51,297 bases of DNA from assembly GCF_021474685.1 (NCBI RefSeq), contig NZ_JAKEIT010000017.1, positions 1 through 51,297 of the forward strand, given 5' to 3'. This DNA is from Tetragenococcus halophilus. Its GTDB lineage: Bacteria > Bacillota > Bacilli > Lactobacillales > Enterococcaceae. The notes beneath the pieces were generated by a model. That model saw only the letters and a program-made list of their open reading frames with translations. It searched no databases and had not been told where the DNA came from. Below are positions 1 to 9,896 of this stretch, piece by piece. Made by a program: the position numbers and the translations under genes. Position 1 is the first letter of the stretch; the number at the start of each line of letters is the position of its first letter.

Positions 1-37
1 TGAAAATTACTTTATAAATTTTTTATTTTCTAAATAA

Positions 38-99
38 AAAAAGTGATAGGTTAATAATACAATAACTTTCACTAATTATTGTATTATTAACTAGCACTT
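38..99 (-). terminator. Rho-independent terminator of the envelope locus
   Basis: A 16-bp perfect inverted repeat (GTTAATAATACAATAA at 50-65 with its complement at 76-91) is extended by an imperfect outer stem. Read on the minus strand it is followed by a run of seven T. It lies just downstream of the large phosphotransferase gene ending at 193 and closes the minus-strand locus on this side. Confidence 0.8.
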
Positions 100-192
100 T
101 TAAAGTAACCTCCACTTTTAAAACTTATTATAACAAAATAAAAATTCCAAATAAATATTTTTTGTAATTCTGTTCTGAAAAAATATATGTTT

Positions 193-3100
193 TCACGCCA
201 AAATTCTATTTTTCCAGTCTAACAACTTTCTTCTTAAACCATAAGGAATGATATGGCTAAGCTTAAATTTAGGAATTTTCAATGAGTCACTCACAAGCCA
301 ATCCTTATTTTCTTCTATAGCTTCATAAATACGCTCAGAGTTATGATAATCTGCAAAAGTAAAGTAATCATTTCTCATTTCTGCATATTTTTCTTTTTCT
401 TCAAATCCATTATGAATATAGTCCTCAATAATGTTAACTAATCCGTCTGTGTCATAAGCAACATCACCAAATAAATCTGTATCAAAATTCATATAGGAGC
501 CCTCATACTCTAAGTACTTGTCTTTATCAAAGTGGAAAAAAACACATGGTTTTTGTAAATAGAACATCTCCCATATAACACTTGAATAATCAGATATCAT
601 TAGCGAACTTTTCATAATCATTTCATCTAAAGGCGTTTCAAGAAAACCAAATTTTTCTATGTTTGAAGAGCTGCTATCAAACAAATCAATATAATCACGG
701 AATTTAGGATGTAAGAAAAACTTAATTTTTACGTTATTTTCTTCCAATAAATAATGAAGTCTTTCAGAAGAAAGAAACTCGTTATATTTTTTAAAGTATT
801 CACTCTCAACGAATTTATCCCTTTCCATACCGTCCATCCAAGTTCGCCACGTAGGCATTAGGAAAATCTGTCTATACGGAACCTGATCAGTCTTATCGAT
901 TAAACCATCCCACCTTGCCAAACCGGTAGCAACAACTTCTGTTTCATCATAACCCCAGTCTTCAACAATCATTTGTTTTTCAAATTCAGAAGGAGCTATA
1001 ACCAAATCAAAAACATCTCTATTTTTATGAAAATCAGGTACCCTTTTTAGCCCATTTACTCCATGTTGTAAGTAAACCAATTTTTTATTTGTAAGGGCCC
1101 TAGCAAGTTTACTTTTTTTCAACTTTAAATTATAACTATTCCGTTTAGTATCTGAAGAAATTAACAATTTTGCAGCAAACATATAAACAAAATATTTAAA
1201 AGTCATGAAGTAAATAACTCTATCTTTTTTATCTTCAAGATTTTCTAATTCGGGAGAGTCTCTTTGAATGATATAATAAAATTCATCATGCTTGTTGTTT
1301 TTATAAACATAATCAAAGAAATAATAGCCACTATCATGAGCAGAAATTGCAAGCTTTTCAAAAGCCAACCATATTTCTCTTTTAGCAAAATGTTTATAAA
1401 AAAGTTGTACATACAAATAAGCCAAATTTTCTTTCAGTAAATAATATCGATTTTCATAAAATTCTTTTTCCCTATAAGTAAACGAGAGATAATTTGACAA
1501 AGTTATATATGGATACACGATGTCTTTATCATTCACATTATATTGATACTTAGAAATTGTTTGATTAACGTCCCAAGCAATTTTTTGAGTAACAGAACTT
1601 ATTTTTACATAATATTCTTTATTATTTTTAGTAATTGAAATGTATAAATCCCAATATAGCGGGGTTAAATTAGAATTTTTCAAATCAATTGTACTTTCTA
1701 TAGTCGCTTTACCGTTAACATTAGTAACCTTTCTTATAGAATAGGATCTAACATCTAACATATCTTTGTTTCTCTGGATAAGTTGTAAAGCACTTAATTG
1801 TATATCATCAATATACGGTGATATTACATCTACTTGTAAATCAACTATATTCTTTTTCATTTTAAATCCTACAACTTTAGCTTTTAACTTGTACTCCTCT
1901 TTGATAAGGTTAGAAGCGGTGTTTTTTACTAAAGCTAGTTCATTATTTACAGTAATATAGGGTCTTGTATATTGTTTATAAGTCGAATTATTTTCAAAAG
2001 CTTGTTTAAAAGGCTGCAAAAAACGTGCCGGTTTTTCTAAAATAGATTCTTCAAACATCCCAAGTTGATAACTGGTTTTACTTTTCGAATTATCTATTAA
2101 AAATAAATTCCATCTTAATCCATTCTTATTTTCCAATTCATCTAATAAAAAATAGAAATTAAATTCGAAATGGTTTGAATCTCTTTTTCCATGTATGTAG
2201 TAAAATTTATTCTTTTTTCTTTGCTTTACTAACAAAAACGGCGTCCCACTATAAATCGGATTTTCAACAGTATCATTTAAAGAAAACCGTAAGGATGTGT
2301 CTGTTATACTAATATCCTTTATCGATAGTGGTGAAGCTTTTTTTATTTGCCTTTTATTAAAATCGTACTTTGTTAAGTCAACATAAATTGAAGCAACGTT
2401 TTTTCCATCTATATTGAGACCTTGTAAATTTTTAGTATAGAAACCAGAATTTGTTTCTAATAATAGACATGCTGTCTGCATATTTTCTGCTACAAGATTA
2501 TTTACCATAAAAGTTTGCGTTTCTTCTATCCATTGACCTTTTGACAATAAATCATCGGTTATAAGAAAAACCTCTTTTATAGGAGAATCTTTTTTTATAC
2601 TAAATGATAATTTATCATCCTCAATACCTTCATATTCGATTGCCTTGTTCCAGGAGCCTAAATAATCTTGATTTTGTTTTATTAGTAATTCATAATCTTC
2701 ATTCATATTAGAATTTTGTGATATTCTAAAAACATGTTCGTTTTCTAAAAGAATAAGCTCCAAATCGAAAAAACCTGTTAAATAACTAGGAGAAATATTA
2801 ATTCTACTATCATCATATGTTAAGGGGACAATATGTTGGACTAACATATCTTTTTGCGTAGCAATAACCAATAATTCAGAGCTAAAATTAATAGCCTTTC
2901 GATTCAAACCTCTTTTGTCTAAGGTATAGATTCCTTGTATTGATATAGTAGGAGCATTTCTCATTTGTTTAAACAGTTCATTAAAACGTAAAAATTTTAT
3001 TTGAACACAGTCGTTTTCTGTTTTAAGAATTCCTTGTATTTCTCCGAAAAAAGGCACTAACTTTTCTGTGTCTATTTGAAATTTCATAATTTGGTTTTCT

Positions 3101-3309
3101 TTATCTAAGAAATTCAAATTAAAAAAAATACCTATTGGAAAACTCTCATTAAACTCAAGCGTTACTTCTGTATTGTCTTCATCTAACACATATTTCATAA
3201 ATGGTACATTTTTATCACTTATCTGTACAGATTCTATTTTGTCTGCCAATGCAGTCGACACTATAAATGCATTATTCCCATTTTGAAAGTTTGTTTCAAT
3301 ATAGTTCAT
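193..3309 (-). CDS. Large TagF-like CDP-alditol phosphotransferase (teichoic acid polymerase family), paralogue 1
   Basis: This 1038-residue protein has a C-terminal CDP-glycerol glycerophosphotransferase domain (roughly residues 640-1000). Motifs visible are LQHGVNGLKR (H749), MPTWRTW near 818, FLHPKF (H867) and ISDYSS (D907). These align with the two histidines and DYSS motif of TagF-type enzymes, which transfer alditol phosphate from a CDP-alditol to a teichoic acid chain at the cytoplasmic membrane face. The first ~600 residues are beta-rich and unassigned; no signal peptide or membrane segment is seen. ATG follows GGAGGAAAAA. It lies 9 nt after a close paralogue and is followed by a terminator. 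The usual W before the catalytic His (QxWHG) is absent, so substrate and activity may differ from classic TagF. Polymer type cannot be told from sequence. Confidence 0.8.
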   Translation of the reverse strand: MNYIETNFQNGNNAFIVSTALADKIESVQISDKNVPFMKYVLDEDNTEVTLEFNESFPIGIFFNLNFLDKENQIMKFQIDTEKLVPFFGEIQGILKTENDCVQIKFLRFNELFKQMRNAPTISIQGIYTLDKRGLNRKAINFSSELLVIATQKDMLVQHIVPLTYDDSRINISPSYLTGFFDLELILLENEHVFRISQNSNMNEDYELLIKQNQDYLGSWNKAIEYEGIEDDKLSFSIKKDSPIKEVFLITDDLLSKGQWIEETQTFMVNNLVAENMQTACLLLETNSGFYTKNLQGLNIDGKNVASIYVDLTKYDFNKRQIKKASPLSIKDISITDTSLRFSLNDTVENPIYSGTPFLLVKQRKKNKFYYIHGKRDSNHFEFNFYFLLDELENKNGLRWNLFLIDNSKSKTSYQLGMFEESILEKPARFLQPFKQAFENNSTYKQYTRPYITVNNELALVKNTASNLIKEEYKLKAKVVGFKMKKNIVDLQVDVISPYIDDIQLSALQLIQRNKDMLDVRSYSIRKVTNVNGKATIESTIDLKNSNLTPLYWDLYISITKNNKEYYVKISSVTQKIAWDVNQTISKYQYNVNDKDIVYPYITLSNYLSFTYREKEFYENRYYLLKENLAYLYVQLFYKHFAKREIWLAFEKLAISAHDSGYYFFDYVYKNNKHDEFYYIIQRDSPELENLEDKKDRVIYFMTFKYFVYMFAAKLLISSDTKRNSYNLKLKKSKLARALTNKKLVYLQHGVNGLKRVPDFHKNRDVFDLVIAPSEFEKQMIVEDWGYDETEVVATGLARWDGLIDKTDQVPYRQIFLMPTWRTWMDGMERDKFVESEYFKKYNEFLSSERLHYLLEENNVKIKFFLHPKFRDYIDLFDSSSSNIEKFGFLETPLDEMIMKSSLMISDYSSVIWEMFYLQKPCVFFHFDKDKYLEYEGSYMNFDTDLFGDVAYDTDGLVNIIEDYIHNGFEEKEKYAEMRNDYFTFADYHNSERIYEAIEENKDWLVSDSLKIPKFKLSHIIPYGLRRKLLDWKNRILA

Positions 3310-3318
3310 TTTTTCCTC

Positions 3319-6090
3319 CTAATTCAACCCCTTAATTGCATCAAAAATTCTTTTTGAATTATTATGGTCGGCATACTTATAATATTCTTCATGCAATTTT
3401 TCAAAATATGGTTTTAGTTGAAAGTTGTTTTTAGCATACTCCTCTATTAATTGAATAAGTTCTTCCTTATTCAATGCTCGTTCCCCAAATAGTTGAGTTT
3501 CCATATCTATATAACTTCCTTCATATTCTTCATATTTTTCATAATCAAATTGATAGAATAATACTGGCTTTTTCATAAAAAACATATCCCATGTTACTGA
3601 AGAATAATCGCTAATCATTAAAGAGGCTTCCATAATTTCTTCATTCACTTTTATACTCTGAAAACCTTTCAAAGAAATATGATCGCTATTTAAATAAAAC
3701 TCAGAAATATATTGTTTAAATTTAGGGTGTAAAAAGAATACTAATTGTAAATTATACTTTTCTAATATAGTTTCCAGTTCATTTGAATTTAAAAAATTAA
3801 TATAATTGTCATAGTAGTCTGTCCTTTTGAAGTCTTCTTTGGGCATATCTTCCATCCAAGTTCTCCAAGTCGGCATAACAAAAATTTTTCTTCTTTCTCT
3901 ATTTTTTGATTTATCAAATAATTTATCCCACCTGGAAAAGCCAGTTACTGCTATTTCGTTTAACTCATATTTCCAATTTTCGTGAATAATTTCTTTTTCC
4001 AGGTCAGAAGTTGCAATAACTAAATTAAAGTTTCCTCTTCCTTTGGCTTTTTTGAAAACATTCGATTGTTTTAATGCGGTTACTCCATGTTGAAGAAAAA
4101 CACTTTGTTTTCTCGTTATTTTTCTAGGAACAAGACCTGTGCGAATTCGCAAGTTATATACATGTCGTTTGTTCTCTGAAGAAACTAATAACCTACTTGC
4201 ATAAACTAGCAAAAAATACTTAAAAGACATAAAGGGTACTACATTATTGCTTTCTCTTCTTACTTCTTCATAATCAGAAGAGTTTTTATCTAAAATAAAA
4301 TAAAAATCATCATGCAATTTATTTTTTTCTACATATTGAAAAAAAGCATAACCATTATCCTGTGCGGTGGAAGAAAATTTCTCGAATCCAAGCCAAACGT
4401 CTTTATTACTATAGTAGAATGGTTTCATTAGTAAATAGGTAATATACGCCAATTTTTCTTTTACTTTATTTCTCTTATTTTCATAGTATTCCCTCTCACG
4501 CATCATAAATGCTATGCCATTTTTCAATGTTACATAGGGATATAAAATCTTATCCTCTGTAAATATAGCATTCCTAAAGTAATCTTTATTTACCTGTTTT
4601 TTTATTTTTGAAGTGGCGTCTGTTACTTGTATTCTTTCTTCGTTACCATTCTTATCCATAACCGTTATAAAAACATCCCAATATAAAGGAAAGAAATTAT
4701 TGTCCCAGTCCATCAAAAAAGAACCTTGAACAGAAAAAGTACGATCTTTTATCTGTTCTACTACAGTATCTTTTGTTTCAATTAATTTAACTGTGTCTTT
4801 TGAACGTAATTTTAAAAGAATATTTTTTATAGTTACATTACCATCTTGCTTAACTTGAGCTTTCATGGAAAAGCCATTTTTATTCTTTTTAGTTATATCC
4901 AACAATTTAGTTTTTATTTTATATTGCTCTTTAAACACAGCAGCACCAGAAGATTTTAAAATCGCGATATAATTATTCATTGTGGAATAGACCATAATCG
5001 AATAATCTTCAATAGAAGTATTCAAATAAGTCAATTTATTATTAGTTGATCTCATAACCTGTAGTCTTCCGGATTTCGATTTTCTTCCGTCAACAAACCA
5101 CGCTTCTAAATCCCAACGATTATTACCAACTTCTTGTAAACTTTCTGCAGTTAAAGGCACAAAAATATTACCATTCATCATTTTTACTGTAGGTATTCTC
5201 ACGCGTTTTTTACTTTTCCTTGAAACAAAAATAATTTCCTTTAATTGACTATCTATAAACTGTTCATTAACGACACTTATTTCTAGACCTTTCTTAGGTT
5301 TATCATGAACAAGCACTTGCTCCATCAGTATATCTTCTCTTTCATCTACCGGAATTGCCTTAAAAAAATTCTCAATGAAAAGGGAACAGACTATAAGTTT
5401 ATTCTGTCTAAAGTAAATACCTTGATGCTTACCTTGATGTTGTCCTACATAGCCAATAAATGAAGATTTATTATAATGAGAAGGATCTCCTTCAACAATG
5501 GTATCCATTAAATAAGTCTCATTTAATCTGTAAAGAACTTTTAACTGCCAATGCCCTTGAGGTAATATTTCAGATAAATCTATTGCGAAAGTATCTATGA
5601 AAAAAGAAAATGGAATTCTTCTCTCCTCTTCTGTTTCCTCGTTCATAGCAAAAAAGCCTTCTACGTTTCTTTTTGTTAATTCTTGATTATATATTTTTAA
5701 TGATAAATTATGTTCATCAAAATCCACTAGTGTAACAGGAATATCACTTTCTAATATGTACTCGGGATTAATTGGATAATTAACATCATCATGTTTTCTA
5801 AAAATGATAGAGTTAGCGTTTCCTTCAATGCTTAATTTGTTTACGCCAGTAAGAATACTCTTTTCACTTGCTTTTTGATAGTTATTAAGCCATAAAGAGT
5901 AATTCACCCCTTTTTCCATTTTTTCTTCCGGGTTTTTTAAAATTAAATTATCTTCTTGGGAAACAGTCTCAACATCTATCCTGCGTCTTTTTTCATCTAA
6001 AAGAAAAGCATTATCAATTATTAGTTCTCTTGGTTTATCAAATATAATATTTTCTCCTTGAACCGAGACCAATTGAATTTTTTCTCTCAC
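3319..6090 (-). CDS. Large TagF-like CDP-alditol phosphotransferase, paralogue 2
   Basis: This protein is about 923 residues and the same family as the next gene downstream. Its catalytic region carries LQHGVTALK (His ~668), MPTWRTW, FLHPKF (His ~788) and ISDYSS, and is plainly alignable with the neighbour along the whole C-terminal ~350 residues. The N-terminal ~560 residues are beta-rich and divergent. I place the start at GTG 6090, because GGAGG sits 8 nt upstream of it; a TTG at 6105 would overlap that site. The two genes are 9 nt apart and must be co-transcribed, which suggests an old tandem duplication. Both share the LQHG variant rather than QxWHG. Likely role: polymerising or capping an alditol-phosphate chain. 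The exact donor (CDP-glycerol or CDP-ribitol) is not decidable here. Confidence 0.78.
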   Translation of the reverse strand: MREKIQLVSVQGENIIFDKPRELIIDNAFLLDEKRRRIDVETVSQEDNLILKNPEEKMEKGVNYSLWLNNYQKASEKSILTGVNKLSIEGNANSIIFRKHDDVNYPINPEYILESDIPVTLVDFDEHNLSLKIYNQELTKRNVEGFFAMNEETEEERRIPFSFFIDTFAIDLSEILPQGHWQLKVLYRLNETYLMDTIVEGDPSHYNKSSFIGYVGQHQGKHQGIYFRQNKLIVCSLFIENFFKAIPVDEREDILMEQVLVHDKPKKGLEISVVNEQFIDSQLKEIIFVSRKSKKRVRIPTVKMMNGNIFVPLTAESLQEVGNNRWDLEAWFVDGRKSKSGRLQVMRSTNNKLTYLNTSIEDYSIMVYSTMNNYIAILKSSGAAVFKEQYKIKTKLLDITKKNKNGFSMKAQVKQDGNVTIKNILLKLRSKDTVKLIETKDTVVEQIKDRTFSVQGSFLMDWDNNFFPLYWDVFITVMDKNGNEERIQVTDATSKIKKQVNKDYFRNAIFTEDKILYPYVTLKNGIAFMMREREYYENKRNKVKEKLAYITYLLMKPFYYSNKDVWLGFEKFSSTAQDNGYAFFQYVEKNKLHDDFYFILDKNSSDYEEVRRESNNVVPFMSFKYFLLVYASRLLVSSENKRHVYNLRIRTGLVPRKITRKQSVFLQHGVTALKQSNVFKKAKGRGNFNLVIATSDLEKEIIHENWKYELNEIAVTGFSRWDKLFDKSKNRERRKIFVMPTWRTWMEDMPKEDFKRTDYYDNYINFLNSNELETILEKYNLQLVFFLHPKFKQYISEFYLNSDHISLKGFQSIKVNEEIMEASLMISDYSSVTWDMFFMKKPVLFYQFDYEKYEEYEGSYIDMETQLFGERALNKEELIQLIEEYAKNNFQLKPYFEKLHEEYYKYADHNNSKRIFDAIKGLN

Positions 6091-6279
6091 TTTTCGTGCC
6101 TCCAATTATTAATGTCTGTAAATAATAATGAATTACACTATCTTCTAATAATATGTAAAACATCGTTGAACACTTGTAATTTTATAAACTCAAAAATAAT
6201 TATAAAAACAATAACAATGATAACCATACAATAAAAATTTAAATGGTTCAATATAAATAGCGTTCTTTAAAATAAAATC

Positions 6280-6318
6280 GACTTCTCAAAATTTAAAAAT
6301 ACTGATTTTAAGAAGCCG
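6280..6318 (-). terminator. Rho-independent terminator after pyruvyltransferase-family gene
   Basis: The arms cttctcaaaat and attttaagaag pair with one G-U wobble. On the minus strand the hairpin is followed by a T-rich tail. It separates the gene ending at 6336 from the two large phosphotransferases, so these probably have a promoter within 6106-6280. Confidence 0.65.
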
Positions 6319-6335
6319 TTTTTAAAATTTGTAAA

Positions 6336-7844
6336 TCACCTATTAATTTTTTGCTTGAAGCCCCTCAATGGTTTAGTCAATTTCCACAAGTTTGAATTTT
6401 CTATATTTTGAACCTTAACTTTTAGTTCTTTATTTTGCCTATCTAGCTCTTTATTTTGCTTATCCCTTTTTAATAGTTCATCTGTTTTTTGATCTAATTC
6501 TTCATTTTTTTCCTTTAAGTCTTTCTTCAAATTTGAAATGGTTTTCTTATTGGCCTTGATTTTTCTTCCATTATTATTTTTTTCTTTTTCTTGCTTTTTC
6601 ATAGTAATATCAAAACTCTTTTGAAGTCTTTCTCTCATTTCCTCACTATTACAAGAAGTTATCGGTGTAAGGGGAGATTTTAAGTCAATTTGTTCAAGTT
6701 TTTCGTCAAACGGCGTATTCAATCCGTCCATATTATAATGGTAAACATTATCAATATTATTTTTATCTAAAAAGTTAATAAAATTATCATAATTTCTTTC
6801 TTGATTTTTTTCGACAGAATGTATATCAACTTGTTCTAATAATTCTTCTAGTGTCATGTCTTCTCTTATTTCGTTCGTAGGAACTCGAGGAAAATTATGA
6901 TACTCAGTTAATTCTCTCATTCTTCCGTCGATAGGAATCGCTATACTTGGCGTACCAGCAAGAATCGGAGCAACGTTGCCATGTAATCTAGTCCCAACAC
7001 TTAAATCAATATTTCTCATATGTTTAATCCATGATGGAGCTGATAGAAAGAACTTAACCTGGTTATTTTTATATAAATCTGCATCTAAACTATTGGGATA
7101 ATTATTAACTTTCGAATTAACAGCGTTACCCAAAAAAGGAGTTCCAGAATAAGCTAAAATCATTTCGTCTAAATCCTGTGGCGTAAATTCTAAATTTTTA
7201 TATTGTTCAGAAAGGCCGTTTAAAAATTTTAATACTTTTTGATCGGCTTTAGGTGTCATATTCATGCTTATCAAAGAATCGTTGTGTAGATTGACATCGC
7301 GAATTTTGATATTGCTACCAAAAGTATACATTGAAGGACATCCAATTACCATATGGTCTCTTCCTTCTTTAAAACCCAAATAAGAAAGGTAATCAGACGT
7401 GATTTGTCCTCTTAACCCTATAATATTAGATTTTTCTAATACCGCACTTACAAAATGTTTGACATCATTATCAAATGGTCTTTTTTGTTCTATATTTGGT
7501 TCATAAGAAAAAGCCATTCCCATACCAATAACAAACACCGGAATTTTAAGTTTTTGGATTAGGGCTGTATATCTTTTAAGGGTAGGAATAAAACTTGGGC
7601 GGATAGCATTTGCTAACGGGATTACATAAGAATCATAAGTTTCATTTATCATTTCAGCTTCATCAGGATCGACTTTATAATAGTCAGGGACTAATTCCAC
7701 GTTTTTAGTCGTTAAATTCCTGAAGATACTATAAGCGTACATTAAATTACCTACATTATTCCCAATAGCATTCTTCCGGATTATTTCGTCTGCACTGAAA
7801 GTATCTAGCGGAGACATTCCTGCTCTTACAAGTATCTTTCTCAT
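6336..7844 (-). CDS. Polysaccharide pyruvyltransferase-family protein with C-terminal coiled coil
   Basis: This 502-residue protein matches the polysaccharide pyruvyltransferase family (PF04230, CsaB-like): N-terminal IGNNVGNLMYAYS, IGLRGQITSDYL near 142, IGCPSMY near 167, and the signature VGTRLHGN with H288. Family members typically move pyruvate from PEP onto a sugar of a cell-wall polymer, although some relatives have other donors. Residues ~415-482 are a highly charged coiled coil of KxxELDxK type, followed by SNLWKLTKPLR, a tail seen on many polysaccharide enzymes and likely to touch the membrane. ATG follows AGGAGGAACC. It is a paralogue of the gene at 19548-20945. The acceptor is unknown; the neighbours point to a teichoic acid or related polymer. 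Confidence 0.75.
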   Translation of the reverse strand: MRKILVRAGMSPLDTFSADEIIRKNAIGNNVGNLMYAYSIFRNLTTKNVELVPDYYKVDPDEAEMINETYDSYVIPLANAIRPSFIPTLKRYTALIQKLKIPVFVIGMGMAFSYEPNIEQKRPFDNDVKHFVSAVLEKSNIIGLRGQITSDYLSYLGFKEGRDHMVIGCPSMYTFGSNIKIRDVNLHNDSLISMNMTPKADQKVLKFLNGLSEQYKNLEFTPQDLDEMILAYSGTPFLGNAVNSKVNNYPNSLDADLYKNNQVKFFLSAPSWIKHMRNIDLSVGTRLHGNVAPILAGTPSIAIPIDGRMRELTEYHNFPRVPTNEIREDMTLEELLEQVDIHSVEKNQERNYDNFINFLDKNNIDNVYHYNMDGLNTPFDEKLEQIDLKSPLTPITSCNSEEMRERLQKSFDITMKKQEKEKNNNGRKIKANKKTISNLKKDLKEKNEELDQKTDELLKRDKQNKELDRQNKELKVKVQNIENSNLWKLTKPLRGFKQKINR

Positions 7845-7871
7845 GACTATGGTTCCTCCTTATTTAAACTA

Positions 7872-7904
7872 ATTTGTACATAATTTTATATAAAACGTAC
7901 AAAT
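7872..7904. promoter_or_regulatory. Inverted repeat upstream of pyruvyltransferase-family gene
   Basis: ATTTGTAC and its complement GTACAAAT flank an AT-rich core that itself contains TTTTATATAAAA. It lies about 30-60 nt upstream of the start at 7844, where a promoter or operator is expected. No known regulator consensus is recognised. Confidence 0.3.
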
Positions 7905-8000
7905 ATATTTTTTATTTCTATAAATACAAACTCTAAAGTTGTTAGCGACAATTTATAACAGCTTTAGAAAAATGAGTTTTCTCAATATGATTTTTATCAT

Positions 8001-9812
8001 TTATTTAACTAGTAAATCTTTTAACCTATTTAGTTTAAACTTATAATAACCAGATTCATAGTGGTTATATGTTAAACCATCTGGAGAATTCTCATAAGCT
8101 AAGTATTCTTCTGTATCTTGTAAAATCAAAGCGTCAGGAAAATAATATAAAAACATTCTTAAATATAATTTTGCTATATTATTTTTAATAACAATTTCAT
8201 TATGTCTTTTATCAAATTCTCTTTTTACATCATTTTTATCAAAATAGGAACTTGCCAAATGAAAATTGTTTACCACTATTTTTGTAAGTGGAAGATATTT
8301 ATTTACTTCCTCTCTTAACTTTATTAAAGCGTCTTTAAACATCTCTGTATATTCATCGAAATTGTCAAAAGAACTTATAACCTTATAATTTGCTTGAGTG
8401 TCAAAATAATTACACTTGTATTCAAGATAATTCGTAAAAGTAACCATTTTGTTATTTTCTAATACAGCTACTCCTCTATCTACATCACCATATAAGTCAA
8501 CAACTAAGTATTCAGGGTTTTTCGATGATAATTTTTTAAAATAGTTATTCTTAAATTCACATTCAATACTTTTCTGTACTGATTTTGGTAAATTTGTAAA
8601 AATAGCTTCATCAAAATCAGTCACTTTATCTTGAATAAGACTGATTATTGATGATTGAAATTGCGTATCTAATACCTTAAAATATCTTTTCCAATCAGGG
8701 TTAAAATAATCAGAAGAAGTAAACATTCTTCTTGTATAACATGAGCCCAAAATGCCTAAATTTACCCTTTTAGGCGAAGATATAACGGCTTCTCTAAACT
8801 TTCCTTTAGAAACATTTGATTTTTTTGTTTTAGGAGCAAAAACCCTGGCAATTGGTTCATTATCTCCAACGTAAAAGTTAGCTTCTTGAATTGGACTAAT
8901 AAATAAATCATCAAGTAAATTCTTTTTGATAGAAAAAACAACCTTATTAGAATGCTTTTCAACTTTACAAGGGAGCTGAAATAATTTTATTACTGATAGT
9001 CCAGAGTCAAAAATATTAACAAATAAATTATTTATACTTAGTAGTTTTTTTTCATCACTATACTTTATCGTAAAACTGTATGAGTCGTCATTTCTCTGAA
9101 ATGTACTCATAACAAAATGATTTCTCGCTCTAATATAAATAGAAATACCTTTTTTCGAATTTTGATAAGTCTTAGCTTCAAAATTATCACTAATCGTAAA
9201 ATACTGGTCATTTGTTATTACAAGTTCTTCAGCTATTTCGCTATTATTCATTATGTCAAAAATATTACCCTCATAAATTTTATCTAACATACTTAAAGAA
9301 AATACAGGATAACCATTTTCGATTGATATTTCGTAAAATTCATCATTATCGTAAAAATATCTGTTTTGGATCAGCCTTTTCTTCAATAAAATTTTATTAC
9401 TACCTGTACTTATATTATATTTAATATCTCCCCATAAGTTAGGGTTAGTTTTATATCGATTTAACGTAAGATTTTTATTAACTTTGCTTATGTATATCTT
9501 ATCATTTATCTCAAATTTTTCTTCTAAACCTTGAGGAGAAGCTAGCCATAATTTTTGGCTTTTATAATAAAAATCGATAATATTTTCATCTTTTTTTATA
9601 TATTGCTTATCTATTTGAGCTTCTACGATATTTTTAGAAACTTTTTTAAATTTATACGAAACAGAATGATCATTTATTTTTATATCAAAATCTTTATTAT
9701 TAAAAGCAATAAAATTATATAAACTAAATTGCATAATGAGCATTTCTTTACTTGATTTAAGATCATACAATTCAAATTTTCTTCTTAAATTACGCTTCAA
9801 ACTATTCAACAC
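8001..9812 (-). CDS. Envelope-locus protein with C-terminal DUF6270-like (SGNH-type) domain
   Basis: The C-terminal part (about residues 350-603) begins with NLGILGSCYTRRMF (G356-S357-C358), the GSCxxR start characteristic of DUF6270-type proteins. It ends with a histidine in TYNHYESGYYKFKL (H584). The arrangement resembles a serine hydrolase or acyltransferase of SGNH type, but the catalytic role is an inference. The first ~340 residues are beta-rich, have no clear membrane span, and look like accessory sandwich domains seen in front of TagF-like enzymes. The GTG start at 9812 has AAGGTG 8 nt upstream. The gene stands between a tarF-like and a pyruvyltransferase-family gene, so modification of the same polymer is plausible. 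Function unknown. Confidence 0.6.
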   Translation of the reverse strand: MLNSLKRNLRRKFELYDLKSSKEMLIMQFSLYNFIAFNNKDFDIKINDHSVSYKFKKVSKNIVEAQIDKQYIKKDENIIDFYYKSQKLWLASPQGLEEKFEINDKIYISKVNKNLTLNRYKTNPNLWGDIKYNISTGSNKILLKKRLIQNRYFYDNDEFYEISIENGYPVFSLSMLDKIYEGNIFDIMNNSEIAEELVITNDQYFTISDNFEAKTYQNSKKGISIYIRARNHFVMSTFQRNDDSYSFTIKYSDEKKLLSINNLFVNIFDSGLSVIKLFQLPCKVEKHSNKVVFSIKKNLLDDLFISPIQEANFYVGDNEPIARVFAPKTKKSNVSKGKFREAVISSPKRVNLGILGSCYTRRMFTSSDYFNPDWKRYFKVLDTQFQSSIISLIQDKVTDFDEAIFTNLPKSVQKSIECEFKNNYFKKLSSKNPEYLVVDLYGDVDRGVAVLENNKMVTFTNYLEYKCNYFDTQANYKVISSFDNFDEYTEMFKDALIKLREEVNKYLPLTKIVVNNFHLASSYFDKNDVKREFDKRHNEIVIKNNIAKLYLRMFLYYFPDALILQDTEEYLAYENSPDGLTYNHYESGYYKFKLNRLKDLLVK

Positions 9813-9896
9813 AGTAATGTCACCTTCAAATATATTTTAATTATTACGTTATTCTCTCAGTAACAATTTTGTTAAACTATCAATATTAAAGTTACT

